A stretch of 64,000 bases of DNA from positions 33,512,349 to 33,576,348 of the forward strand of contig OY747721.1 in assembly GCA_963556495.2 (NCBI GenBank), given 5' to 3'. The notes under the pieces were generated by a model, which was given only the letters and a program-made list of their open reading frames with translations, was not told the DNA's origin and ran no database searches. The translations under genes and the position numbers were made by a program. This document shows positions 1 through 10,898 of this stretch, piece after piece (the stretch's first letter is position 1; each line of letters starts with the position of its first letter). Origin of the DNA: Valencia hispanica (Eukaryota > Chordata > Actinopteri > Cyprinodontiformes > Valenciidae).

Positions 1-124
1 GCTTTTAATTAACTGATTACTATTTACTGCCTGTTATTTGCTTTTCATGCTTTTATTGATCAGTGTTTTACTACTTGGTCTTGTACTTATCTCGTTAATT
101 TAATTTAATTTATTTATTAATTTA

Positions 125-160
125 CCTATCTATCTATCTATCTATCGATCTATTTATTTA
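125..160. repeat. (ATCT)n microsatellite
   Basis: Short run of ATCT units with one interruption, passing into ATTT-rich sequence. Simple repeat with no other feature. Confidence 0.85.
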
Positions 161-214
161 TTTGTGTATTTTAACATGTTAGCCTGTTTTACACGGATTT
201 AAAAAAAAACAAAA

Positions 215-660
215 AAAACAGACACATTGTTCCAGTGTTTCCTCCATGGGAGCCCTCTGCCCTGGGAGAAGTGGTCGGCTGTAGCTGCCTGGGTGCTCTC
301 CAGGGGGTGCTTGGGTGGAGGTCACAATCCTGGCCTCCCCTCCTCTGGACGCCCTGGGTCGGTGCCTCGGCTGCTGCTGTTGACCCGCTGTTGCTGGGGC
401 AGATGGCTCCCTTGATGACGTTTCCTTACCCAACCTGGCACATCTGTACTCAGACCAGTGTCCATCCTACTTTCTACTTTAATCTCCTTTTAATGTCGCT
501 CTTTAATGTGTTCGCACATGGGCATAGGATTGGGGGGGGTTAGTATAATTGTGTTTAAATTTGTGGGGGGGGGGATTTTTATTTTGTAAAGCACTTTGAA
601 TTGCCTTTTTTGTATGTAAAGCGCTCTATAAATAAAGTTTATTATTATTATTATTATCAT
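215..660 (+). mobile_element. Retroelement 3' end (LINE/SINE-type tail)
   Basis: A GC-rich block (about 235-430) is followed by an AT-rich trailer that ends in 'aaagcactttgaattgcc', 'aagcgctctataaataaagt' and a (TTA)n run. This is the usual 3' end of L2-like fish retroposons, so the element lies on the plus strand and is truncated at its 5' side. The overlapping open frames on both strands (62-102 codons) look like chance frames in GC-rich DNA. The exact family is not identified. Confidence 0.6.
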
Positions 661-1914
661 TATTTAATGGATAGATGTAGTTTACTTATATGGTAAGTAT
701 TGTACATACTTTTAGGTATTTAATCTCCTAAAAACCTCCAACAAATAAACTAATGTACTATGTAAATAGATTGTAGATATACTCCATAGGTATGTCTAGG
801 TACCTTGCAAGTAGCTTAGTGGTTACTTACAGGGTACCTACAGGCTGCAGCTAAGTACATACAAGGGTCCAACAGTACTGTGAAGTGTGAATTTACAATC
901 ATCCAAGGGAAATAGACCTACAAGGTACCTATAGGGTACCCACCCTATGAGTTACAATTTAAACCTTGAGATACCCCCTACCCCTGTGGATACACCCTGA
1001 AATCATATTACAATTTTCAATCTTTCTGTCTATCAGAAAGATTAGGTACTGTTGAAGTGAGGTTCTGTAAAATCTGAAGTAATCTGTGAAAGGAAATCTG
1101 AAATATTACCTGAAGAAGAACGATGGTCTTTTCATTAGAAGCTTGCGGGACAAATAAATAAATCCTGGGAGCGATGAAAATCTAACAATCTAATCAGACA
1201 TATGCTGTACAAATCCTACTCACCAAATTATTTAGTGGTCTCAAATAATTCTGAGACCTGGAAAATGAGGCAAATCCATGCCTGGTGGATTTAGGGCAGA
1301 CAAATGAGTCACAACAGATCTCTCAGATTGTCTCAGCTAATGTTAACGTCACACAGGTATGCGGCTGTTGTTCAGACAGAACATCCATGCCAAGTGTAAC
1401 ATGGCATCATATATTAGTGATTAGGATGAGTGACACAGTTGCTATTACCAATGGTGACTAGGGTTTTCTTTATATATTGTATTCAGCTTTGGATCAATTT
1501 GTCCATTCGCCAGTTTAGCACACAATATGAATGGATGTCCTGTTATAAGCCCCAAAAATGTCAAAAATCATTAAAGCTGAGATAGAATTTAATGGCTACC
1601 AGCACACACAACAACCAGGGATTAGCTCTCAGTTGCCACGTGATTTAAAGGTCTACATGCTTACATTTTCAAAATGATCCTCCCACAGTAACAACTTCCA
1701 AACTGAAAAGTGTTTTAGTTAGCATGAAACTATTGCTTAGGTATGGTACATTCACAGAATAGAAAAAGGTTACTTTTTTTCTTTTTTTTTTCACCAGCTG
1801 GTGACCTACCCATCAGGGCCAGTCAAACTTAAAATCTACCCGTTAAAATCATCATATGATGATGTGGGTGCATCTAAACTATAGATGTTTGTGAATTTCC
1901 GTAGTTTTTTTAAC
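661..1914. other. No gene; GGTACC-rich tract inside
   Basis: No coding region is seen. Between about 780 and 990 the word 'ggtacc' or 'gggtaccc' recurs several times in loosely repeated sequence. A similar vocabulary occurs near 47560-47610 (minus orientation), so this may be a decayed dispersed repeat. A small hairpin (8-bp arms) lies at 1021-1041. Confidence 0.4.
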
Positions 1915-1922
1915 CTTAAGAC

Positions 1923-2605
1923 CAGTGGCGGCTGGTGAAAAATATTCTTGGTGGGGCTGTGCTTTTTTTTTTTCTTTTTTCAAATCAAACTTGTGCTTTC
2001 TGAGCTTTGAGCACAACTCTACTATTTCCTGAACTAAGTACAGCTCTTTTATTTCCTGTCTTACATCATTGGACAAACTGATTAATCCAGGTGTGTCTGA
2101 CCATTGTTGTTGTTACTACTGAGGTCAGACACACCTGGATTGATCAGTTTGTCCAATACAGACAGGAAATAAAAGGGCTGTACTTAGTTCAGGAAGTAGC
2201 CTAGTGGAGCTGTGCATATAGCTTATCAAGTAATTCCCCAATTATCATCCCAAAACAATTGAACATAAACGGCTGGATACCAGTACTATGTGAAATACTG
2301 ATTATTCTAATGCCAATATTAACAACTCGAGGCATTCTCATACTAAACATAAATACAATATTGCACAAGTTTAGAACCAAACTGGAAACAAATAACTTAT
2401 TAGGTTTACACATAAAAGTTACACACAAAGCTGTTAACTCTTACAGCAGCGCCCCCTTGTGGCAGAGAAATCACACTGCCAATGTCACCACCAGCCTTGG
2501 GGCGATTTCTCTATCGCCCTTCAAGCGTCCGAATCAACGACGCTGATTGGATAAATTGCAGTTGCTATGTGCGTCCCATTCCCCTCTATTGGCCAGCCGC
2601 CACTG
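1923..2605. mobile_element. hAT-type MITE with 8-bp target duplication
   Basis: The ends are inverted: the left begins cagtggcggctggtg and the right finishes ccagccgccactg. The element is flanked by an 8-bp direct duplication, CTTAAGAC, at 1915-1922 and 2606-2613. An 8-bp duplication with short terminal inverted repeats fits the hAT superfamily. At 683 bp with no transposase it is non-autonomous. Its interior carries a long hairpin annotated separately. Confidence 0.85.
2011..2217. repeat. Long internal hairpin of the 1923-2605 MITE
   Basis: Two arms of about 85-95 bp (around 2011-2103 and 2119-2217) are inverted copies with a few mismatches, separated by a roughly 15-20 bp loop rich in gtt. 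Shared words include 'ctgaactaagtacagc' and 'aatccaggtgtgtctgac'. The arms lie well inside the terminal repeats, so this is a second, inner inverted duplication. Confidence 0.85.
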
Positions 2606-2869
2606 CTTAAGACAATGAGAATAGTATTTTCGGATAAAAATACCTTCATCCTATTTATATATCCTATATCATAGCACAACAATCAAGAAAAAATGATGTT
2701 TGGTTGATTTTCCTTTAACTTTGCATCTTGGCAATCAATTTTAAACCACTTCTAAACCGCTTGTAAAGTGCATTTGGTAGAGCAGCTGAGTTGAGTATTT
2801 AGGTTCCAGATAAGATTCTGAAAACAACTGCAATCCTGTATCTCAATTCTCCTTTACCAAACTGTGTCC

Positions 2870-3216
2870 TCCAAATGATAATGAATGACACTACTCCCGT
2901 ACTACCCCCAGTGTTCGGTAGTGGAGAGGATACAGTCCAGAGCTTAACTCCATTGAAGTTTTTCTGGGATCCGCCTGGATGTGCTGTTCATGCCAGATTG
3001 ACCCATGCAACCACATTGACTGACTTGGAACAAATTCTAGTTGAGGAATGTGATGCCACAGCAGTGTGTAACCAAGCTGGTGACCACCATGGTGTTGTTA
3101 GCTTGGCATTACTAAGCTCCCTGTTTGTTAAACCTACAGATGCAATTTCCTTTCAAATGTTGCACCAACTGCAAAACAATTTATTTCCAAGAAGCATTGT
3201 TAAAGTGAAGAAATAA
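2870..3216 (+). pseudogene. Degenerate Tc1-like transposase, C-terminal part
   Basis: A 113-codon open frame contains WDPPGCAVHARLTHATTL and TDLEQILVEECDA, which resemble the C-terminal end of a fish Tc1-like transposase (WDhLgrAV... and ...ILVEEWDA). Just upstream, in another frame, 'cttaactccattgaa' encodes LNSIE, the expected LNPIE catalytic-glutamate motif. A frameshift therefore separates the motif from its tail. No terminal repeats were found, so only the 3' coding part remains. The family match rests on memory of the motif and is moderate. Confidence 0.5.
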
Positions 3217-3734
3217 TCAACCAAAGAGGTTTGGCTTACTTTTGGCCCTTAGTTTTTTTTTTTTTTTTTTTTGACAAGACAGAAAATATTTTTATATATA
3301 CACACCATGTATTTTGCTTTCGAACAATAAATTATTTAAAATATTTTTAAATTTAAAAAATATAAAAAAACATTCAATAAAATCTATTTTCTCATTAGCA
3401 TCCTTAAATTACCCATGCATCAAACCCAATATTCCACTCTTAATGATAGAAAGACTTTAGAAGAATTCTGCATGCATGGTGACCTAATGGAAAACAAGGT
3501 GAACATAGAGTCAAACAGAGCACCTTTAAAACTGATCTGTTTTTGTCTTCATGTGAAAGGTCGTTCAAGAGGTGACCAATGTAGTTGTGAAGAACTGCGT
3601 TGAAAGTAAAAAATGGCATCATTCAGTCGCTGCTGGAATGCACACCGAGCTGCTGTGCCCACGCACAGAAACATTAAAGAAATGCAGCTTTAGTCATCAT
3701 CATCCACACTCACACTTGTTTTTCTTCCATTTGT
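3217..3734. other. No feature seen
   Basis: AT-rich non-coding sequence with a 20-bp T run near 3251-3270. The short open frames here lack any motif. Confidence 0.5.
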
Positions 3735-3842
3735 TTCTTCTCTTCTCTTCTCTTCTCTTCTCTTCTCTTCTCTTCTCTTCTCTTCTCTTCTCTTCTCTTC
3801 TCTTCTCTTCTCTTCTCTTCTCTTCTCTTCTCTTCTCTTCTC
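3735..3842. repeat. (TTCTC)n pentanucleotide microsatellite
   Basis: About 20 near-perfect TTCTC units form a pure pyrimidine strand. A 101-codon frame reading through it (SSLLF repeats) is a product of the repeat and is not called as a gene. Confidence 0.95.
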
Positions 3843-4251
3843 TGTCAGATAAACAGAAGAGAGAGCATAGAGATTAATACAAAGACAGCAAATCCTTTCA
3901 GCGCATTTACACGCTCATTCACAATCTAAGTGGTTTGCATTGGATGCTATTATTGGAAACAGCATGCAAGTAAAAATAGCAAAGTAGCAGTTTTCAGTTC
4001 CCATGGGTACTTAGTGAGCTTGGCAAATCTAATTAAATTTCTTATAGTAAATACACATACAGAATCCAAGCTCCAAGCAATCTCTAAAGCAAGAATAAAT
4101 GAGAAAAGTACAATAAAAAAAAGGATTGTCCATGTTTCCCAGCTTCAGCAGCAGTGAAGAAATACAAATTGTTTATCTATGTACATCTTGCACTTTCACT
4201 TTAGTTTGACCATGTCTGCTAAGGGTGAAAAATTTTTTAGTACAATTTTTT

Positions 4252-4300
4252 AGTTAAATGTTAAACAAAGACAAAAGTTGTCTTTGTTTAACATTTAACT
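4252..4300. repeat. Perfect 23-bp hairpin with 3-nt loop
   Basis: The left arm 4252-4274 (starting agttaaatgttaaac) is the exact reverse complement of 4278-4300, with spacer aag. There is no T-run or gene next to it, so it is not a bacterial-style terminator. It may be a palindromic micro-element or a templated replication error. Confidence 0.95.
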
Positions 4301-4941
4301 GAGTCGCTTCATATCTATGTTTTCATTTTAAGATATTTACCATTGAGCTTCAGTTTGCTATTGTTGTCTGACTGCCTCTTGAAGAACATTCCAGCAGATT
4401 TTGAAATCTTATGTGCCTGCATGGCTTTTTTCTTAGAGTATCTGTTTTTTTTTCTACAATAATTCAACATAAAGTCAGCTTCCATTGTTAAGGCGTACCA
4501 AGGTTTGAAAAAGCTGCGGTTTCAAAACTGCTTTAATCTATCATTATCATTATTTAATCTATCTATCTCATGGTTTAAAGTCCCTTTTACAGGGATGCCA
4601 GTCAAGGTGTCAAACTGACCAGGGTTCTTTGAGGCTGCATGAAACTGCTCTTTCCCCAACAGGTGCCTAAGAACTTGCCTTAAAACAGAGAGAGCAACAG
4701 GCAAATAAGTAGGCATTCCATGTGCAGTGTGATTTATCAAACATGAAACTGTTTTTCCTCCTCTTTTTGCACACACAATCTTAATAGATCACCAACAAAT
4801 CAGGAACACTGCTCTCATGCAAATTTTCAGCCGCTCACACAGTTTTGTGGTGTTTATTTGGAATATTGATAAATCAGCATCAAAGTGTTTCTATATAAAT
4901 AATATAATGACAAACGGGATGAATAAGAAATAGGCATGTTC
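4301..4941. other. No feature seen
   Basis: Unremarkable AT-rich sequence. The short frames have no recognisable motif. Confidence 0.5.
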
Positions 4942-5412
4942 TTTTTGAGTCCCCATCCACATGGGAACGTATTTTCTAAAACGAGTTGTCGGCTTTAAAA
5001 ACTCTCGTGTCCACATGGGCCCATTTTCCAAAAATATTTTAATCTACTCAGAAGCACAGAGAACTGCCTTAAAGCACTATTATTACTCCCCCTGGGCTCT
5101 AAGTGGCGCTAAATGTGGAAAATTGAACATGCATAAAGTTGATAAATGAGGTTCTGCTGCAGCTGCAGCACAACCACACAATTTAATCGGCCATTGTTGT
5201 TGTTTTGTATTATGCATTTAGGGTTCTAGATCATGTTAAAAGTTTGGTGAGTAAGTAAGCAATAAAAAAAAAAAAGCATTTTCACTTTCCACATAAGTAC
5301 GTAAGGGCAAACTTTTCTCTCTGAAACCTGTTTCCAAAAATACTGTTTAGGTTCCCGGAAAACACCACTTCCCTGTGGACGCAGAAAATCATTCCCGTGT
5401 GGAGGGGCCAAA
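4942..5412. mobile_element. Probable DNA-transposon MITE with imperfect inverted ends
   Basis: The left end (ccccatccacatgggaacgt, then attttc) and the right end, read in reverse (cccctccacacgggaatgat, then tttc), form an imperfect inverted repeat of about 33 bp. No coding sequence lies inside. I could not find a convincing target duplication, so the exact ends and the superfamily are open. Confidence 0.6.
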
Positions 5413-6976
5413 ATACAAACTTTACAGGTTTACAGAAATCCCTCTGTGTTCCAATTCCGGCCTTTACATCTCAAACAAGGGTAGATAACCTTTACAAAAG
5501 CCTTAGTTGTTATTTGCCAGGGAAACTTGGAGAGTAACACATTCAATGTTGGAATAGCAATTATCCTTTCCCTCCAAATCCTAACCTTGACATGAGAGGT
5601 AAATAAGGTGGGGAAAAATATGCTATATTAGATGACATGGCTCAACCTTGACATTACGTTTGTTGAAGATGTGTTTGAGGGCAAAAAAATATTTCATTTA
5701 TGCAGATTATGAACAGACTTTTAGAAATACAGTATCTTCAGCTAAGGGTCTGTTTTATGTAAAAGTGAAATAAAAAATAAAACCCTTTGGTGCAGGACGT
5801 TTTCTGGGGCAATTAGACAGTAGGAGGTGCATCATCTTGATATTGTGAGATAATCTCAACCCCCCAAAACTCAATGGTCTTAAGAAAACATGGGAGGAAG
5901 GTGTGCAAGAGGATACATAAGTTGGGACATAGGAGGAGGTAACCAGGTGCTGACATAATATATCCATCAAAATACAGACTTGATTAATCACTTAAAGGAT
6001 TATCCATAGAGGGTATTGGACTCCCTTAAAGTCATTTGTTATATGACTGTGAAATGGCTGTGAATCTGTGGGATAATATAATTTTCCATGAAAAGGTTCT
6101 CTTATAAAGTTTCTCTATAGTTTTAACTCACACCAGGCAGAATCCCATACTGGTTCATGTCCACAAACAATTTGAGATTAATTTATTTTTAGGATACAAA
6201 TAAATCCCCAGTCCAATATATTTTCTTCAACACAAAATGTGCACAATATGACCAGCACTCGATCCATCCCATTGCTTGCCTCTTGCAACAACTGCCTTTG
6301 TTTTGTCAATATGCTCCAAATGTTGCTGGTATGTGCTGATCATTTGTTATATATGTGTAGTTTTCTAGACTTATTTACTTTGTAGCTGACAATTCAGATA
6401 TGGAGCGGTGCTCAAAGTAATTTTCTATAGTATACTTGTATTCTACTGTGAGGAAATGTTTTTTTATGATTATGACAAGTAATATTTACCAACAGGAGGT
6501 ATGGGTAAGGTTATTTTGCTTTGGTAAAATGCCGCAGTCTGTCAACTAGATCAAATGGTTTAATTGTACAAAATTATTGTTCAGTTCATATTTCACCATA
6601 TAATGGTTCTTCTAGCATTATTTTAAGTTAGCAATAATGTTTTTTTCTGCTGAAAATAAGGATCAATATGTATTAATGTTATATGAACACTTTTAAGATG
6701 GCTTTTATTTTATTTCATTTTTAATGGGATACATTTGTTCCAAACATAAATGTCAAGTTATACTTTCCCTGTTTTGAAGAATTGACATTTCATTGTCAGG
6801 GTCAACTATACACTTTTAATTTTAACTAATAAAGTGACATAAACAATTTGCTTTTGTTATTTAAAAAAAAGTGGATATTTACCAGCTCCAATTCCTTTTC
6901 TCAGTATGCACTTTTGAGTAAACAGAAAAGCTTTACATTCACTATTACGGTTGACAGGCAAAATGGTACCAACTGG
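5413..6976. other. No feature seen
   Basis: AT-rich single-copy-looking sequence. I recognise no repeat or coding motif. Confidence 0.4.
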
Positions 6977-7043
6977 AAGCTCTAATTGCATAAAAAAATT
7001 GCTCAGAGGAAAAGTGCACATGTGTGAGAGGACCCCTTGTACA
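6977..7043 (-). repeat. Dispersed repeat A, copy 1
   Basis: About 67 bp from 'aagctctaatt' to 'cccttgtaca' recur with few changes at 16549-16615. Read on the minus strand both copies translate in the same frame to similar peptides (VQGVLSHMCTFPLSNFF here, VQGVVSHMCTFPLSYFL there). This suggests a fragment of a repeated coding element, but I do not recognise it. The surrounding 105-codon minus frame (6857-7174) is open but otherwise uncharacterised. Confidence 0.6.
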
Positions 7044-7404
7044 TTAACCCTACAGTGAGCACCATTAGTTAATAGGATGGTCCAAATGTCAACATATTTA
7101 ATGGCAAACATTTTACCCTGACTTTGGCTGCTGCATTTCATTTTTGGCTGCAAACTTGATATATGAGGTGGCAATAGTGTTTTCCTTTATTTTCTACTGC
7201 TTACTGATTTCAGTATTTGTTAAGACTAAAATGTCAGAGGAAAAATCAAGGGACAGGAACTGAAATCCAACCTGTCGGAAAAACATCTATTTTCTTCAAA
7301 ACAGCTAAATAGCAGTGGTGGACTGTTGATGGTTTCAGAGCAAAGCAATAAAACAGTTCTTGTGGATTGTTGCTGTGGGTTCTCGGTTTCCATTGTTATG
7401 TATA

Positions 7405-7520
7405 ATATGTATACATTAGGACTGTCAAAATTAACGCTTTACGCAGGTCAATTAATTTGTAGAATTAGCATGATTCCTTTTCTAACGCAATTAACTCATG
7501 CACAGAATGGCCCACCCTGT
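7405..7520 (+). mobile_element. hAT-like element fragment
   Basis: The words 'ggactgtcaaaattaacg', 'caattaatttgtagaatt' and 'aacgcaattaactcatgc' match a very common fish hAT-related repeat starting 'gggctgtcaaaattaacgcg'. No terminal repeat pair was found, so this is called as a truncated copy. Confidence 0.45.
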
Positions 7521-8129
7521 TTATCCTACACTTAATGCTTTCACTGCTCCTCATGTATACAGCATGTCAGATCCGAACTGCATCCACGGTTGCATGTGAG
7601 AGTCTCTTCTCTATCACAGGCCAGATAGAGGGATTATACCTCCATGTCAATCCCTGCTCTACTGCGCGTTTAGTCTGCAGAAAGAGGCACGATCAGGTGT
7701 TGTGAATGATCAGAAGAAGTGATTGGAATAAGCAAATGATTAAAAATGCCACAATGTGCACTGATTACTTTACATCAGGTAAGCCTTGGCTAACAAACAA
7801 GATAACAGAGCTATCCAACGCTGCAGCTGCCAGATAATTGCAAATAGTACAGTGAGAATGGTAATTCACAAGCTTCTTCTTGGAGAACACTGCCAGACAG
7901 TTCTTGAGAACAACATGTGATTTTAACTGTATTTTTGAAAATAAATAAAAAAATATATTTATATTTTGGTTTACATATATAAAGCAAATCTTTCACAAGT
8001 CAAAAACTGTGTCTTAAACAATCCATAATCAGTATAAAACAATTCAGTCCAGGTTTGACCAGTCTATTTTGTATACAATGTTCTTTAAAAGCAATGTGGT
8101 TCTGATTCCAGAAACATCTTTTGTATTAA
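7521..8129. other. No gene; possible continuation of the hAT-like fragment
   Basis: Non-coding sequence. The first 200 bp may be interior sequence of the same repeat. The rest shows nothing I can name. Confidence 0.35.
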
Positions 8130-8388
8130 AATGGTAAATGGACTGAACTTATATAGCGCTTTTCTAATCATACTGACCACTCAAAGCACTTTAGACTCAG
8201 AGCCACATTCACCCATTTGAACTCACAAACGTGCACACATTCATACACTGACACAAAGCTTAGTAGGCAACTTGTGGTTATGTGCCTTGCCCAGGGGCAC
8301 ATCGACATGTGACAAGAGGAAGCTGGAATTGGACCTACAACTCTACAATTGCAAGTGAAGTACTTTATCTAATGAGCCACAGTGCAAC
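8130..8388 (-). mobile_element. tRNA-derived SINE, copy 1
   Basis: Read on the minus strand, the element begins with a tRNA-like head (gtggctcattagataaag, an A-box-like stretch, then a degraded B box) and ends with a LINE-type tail, 'agcgctatataagttcagt' then 'ccatttaccat'. Two relatives occur at 13735-13974 and 63299-63622. A short direct repeat, ttttgta, on both sides (about 8119-8125 and 8394-8400) may be the target duplication. It is a retroposed repeat, not a working tRNA gene. Confidence 0.75.
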
Positions 8389-8944
8389 AAATGTTTTGTA
8401 AATCTCAGTTATAAATCAACTCAGCTCAGTGCAGAAATGTTCTGTATGCAATCTAAACAATGAAATTGCCCTATAGTTTGGTAATGATTTAAAGCTTCAA
8501 GTTGGATACTAACTGTAGCACCACTAGTGGGGAGGGCTTTACATGATATTGAATCACAATTTTAATCGCAATATCAATGAGTGTAAGATCATAACTGCAA
8601 AACATTTGGAAGGTTGCAGAATTTCAGGTGGTGTCCATTGAAATTCTGGTTTGCCAAACTACAGTACATTTGGCCCCTAAGATGGGCTTTCACTGTACTT
8701 TTGCCTCCACAACAAATATAGATCTTAATGACCAAGATAGAGGTCAAAGGAAGTGATGGAAAATTCTCTTTTTATTGTGATCAATGATAGCATTTCAAAA
8801 TTGAGCAACAATATCACACTGTTACAGTATGTTCTCCTAAAATCATGAAGCCCTATTAGCAAGTGACAATTGCCATTTGCAGTAGTTTTAGTCATCTTTT
8901 TCTACCGAAAAGCTATTGTACAAACCCTTTACAAGTACTGATCA
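8389..8944. other. No feature seen
   Basis: Non-coding sequence without recognisable repeat or motif. Confidence 0.4.
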
Positions 8945-9138
8945 AGAGGCAAACTCCACCGGCCTAATGTCATGCCAATGCAGAAGTTACAAAAATGTCC
9001 CCCGTCATCCGCCAGGAGCAAGCTGCTATTGGCTCCCATGTTAAAAATGCCAACGTTACAGCATAAACATGTTAACAGCCTGGTTCACAAAAAACATTTT
9101 TGGTTTAATAGGTCAAGTACCGTCAAGACAACTCTGAG

Positions 9139-9758
9139 TGTCATGGTCTTTGGATTTTTGTGTAGCAAGTTTGAGTTTTTCCTTCCACTTGGTTTTCTTC
9201 CCCTTTTTACCCCAAGGTGCCCTCTTGTTTTTCTCCTCCGGTTTGTGTCTTAAGTTAGTAGTTTTCCTTCAGTGTAATTATATTTTTGTATTCTGGCACT
9301 CCCTGGGTTCTGTAGATGTTTTTCACCTTTGTCTATGTCCACCTTCCCATTTGTGTTTCCTTTTATCTCTTTATTTAATTCCTCCTTCTGTTCTCCAGTG
9401 TGTCCTTACGTTTCCCTTAGTTTCTTAAGAACCCTTTCTAGTTTCTTTAGAGTCTTCTGTCTCCTAGCCATTCTACCTTCCATCCCAGCTGCTAATCACT
9501 TCCACCTGCTCACTCCCCGTCAGCTGCAACCGCTTCCCTTAATTAGTCCTGCTCCTTCTCTGCTCCACTCTTCACTCTCCTCCTCAGTATAAATTCGGTT
9601 CTCAGTCAGTCACAACTCGCTGGTTCATCGTCATTCTTTCCTGTTTGGTCCCTCGCTTCCCTGCCGTCTTTCTTCCCCGCCTGGTCCCTGCCTTCCTTGT
9701 TGCCCGTCTGGTTCCTGTTTCCCCGTTTGCTGCATTTTATACCTGCATGAGTTCTGTA
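9139..9758 (+). repeat. 5' LTR, 3'-truncated
   Basis: Matches the 3' LTR for its first 300 bp. It then contains about 155 bp missing from the 3' LTR, including a TATA-like 'cagtataaattc' near 9587. It aligns again to 'gagttctgtaagt' and stops abruptly where the 42-bp array begins. The last 80 bp of the LTR (the U5-side end present in the 3' copy) are absent. Confidence 0.8.
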
Positions 9759-10372
9759 AGTCCCGGAAGACACGCCTCTGGCTCTTGACTCCGCAGGGGG
9801 TGTCCCGGAAGACACGCCTCTGACTCCTGACTCCGCAGGGGGTGTCCGGGAGGACACGCCTCGGGCTCCTGTTTCCGCCGGGGGTGTCTGGAAGGACAAT
9901 CCTCGGGTTCCTGTTTCCGCCGGGGGTGTCTGGAAGGACACGCCTCGGGTTCCTGTTTCCGCCGGGGGTGTCTGGGAGGACACGCCCCTGGCTCCTGTTC
10001 CTGTCTCCGCCGAGGGTGTCCAGAGGGACACGCCTCGGGCTCCAGACTCCGCTGAGGGTGTCCAGAGGGACACGCCTCGGGCTCCAGACTCCGCCGAGGG
10101 TGTCCAGGGAGACACGCCTCGGGCCCCAGACTCCGCCGAGGGTGTCCAGGGAGACACGCCTCGGGCCCCAGACTCCGCCGAGGGTGTCCAGGGAGACACG
10201 CCTCGGGCCCCAGACTCCGCCGAGGGTGTCCAGGGAGACACGCCTCGGGCCCCAGACTCCGCCGAGGGTGTCCAGGGGGACACGCCTCGGGCTCCAGACT
10301 CTGCCGAGGGTGTCCAGGGGGACACACCTCGGGCTCCAGACTCCGCAGAGAGATTCCCGACGGACACAGCCT
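9757..10372 (+). repeat. 42-bp minisatellite array (about 14 copies)
   Basis: Unit of about 42 bp (gggtgtcc...gacacgcctcggg...gactccgcc), 14 codons long, with substitutions and one unit of about 51 bp. Because the unit is a multiple of three, several frames on both strands stay open for 250-360 codons (for example a minus-strand repeat SAESGARGVSPWTP). I treat these as repeat artefacts. Confidence 0.9.
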
Positions 10373-10375
10373 CGG

Positions 10376-10737
10376 GGTCAGCACGTCGCCGGCCCCCTCG
10401 TCTCCTGGTTCCTCGTCGCCGGCCCCCTCGTCTCCTGGTTCCTTGTCGCCGGCCCCCTCGTCTCCTGGTTCCTCGTCGCCGGCCCCCTCGTCTCCTGGTT
10501 CCTCGTCGCCGGCCCCCTCGTCTCTTGGTTCCTCGTCGCCGGCCTTCTCGTCTCTTGGTTCCTCGTCGCCGGCCTCCTCGTCTTCTGGTTCCTCGTCGCC
10601 GGCCTCCTCGTCTCTTGGTTCCTTGTCGCCGGCCTCCTCGTCTCCTGGTTCCTCGTCGCCGGCCTCCCCGTCTCCTGGTTCCTCGTCGCCGGCCTCCCCG
10701 TCTCCTGGTTCCTCGTCGCCGGCCTCCCGGGTTCCTG
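10376..10737 (+). repeat. 30-bp minisatellite array (about 12 copies)
   Basis: Unit cctcgtcgccggccccctcg followed by tctcctggtt, repeated about 12 times with few changes. Plus-strand translation gives SPAPSSPGSS-type decapeptides. It directly follows the 42-bp array and runs to the unique 3' internal segment. Confidence 0.92.
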
Positions 10738-10885
10738 CTCCTTCGTCGCAGGGCTCAGGACTTTTGCCTTCAACTGTTTTGTTTTGGACTCTCGCCCTCC
10801 TTCCGAGGCCCCCTCCTCCCACCCTGGGTGGGTTGGTTTTTTTTGTTCTGTTTTGGACTCTTAAGGGCGTCTGGTATCCGCCCTT

Positions 10886-10898
10886 AAGGGGGGGGTCC
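10886..10898 (+). other. Polypurine tract before 3' LTR
   Basis: The stretch aaggggggggtcc directly abuts the TGTCATGG start of the 3' LTR. This is the expected position of the plus-strand priming tract of an LTR retrotransposon. Confidence 0.75.

Noticed and set aside
3572..3877. 101-codon frame with SSLLF repeats
   Set aside because: Reads through the TTCTC microsatellite; no homology expected.
4252..4300. Rho-independent terminator
   Set aside because: The hairpin is AT-rich, lacks a following T run and lies in eukaryotic DNA without a gene upstream.
8341..8388. tRNA gene
   Set aside because: The A and B box-like sequence belongs to a SINE head; the cloverleaf is degraded and it is joined to a LINE-like tail.
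9757..10737. CRISPR-like array
   Set aside because: The units are contiguous tandem repeats without unique spacers, and the DNA is vertebrate.
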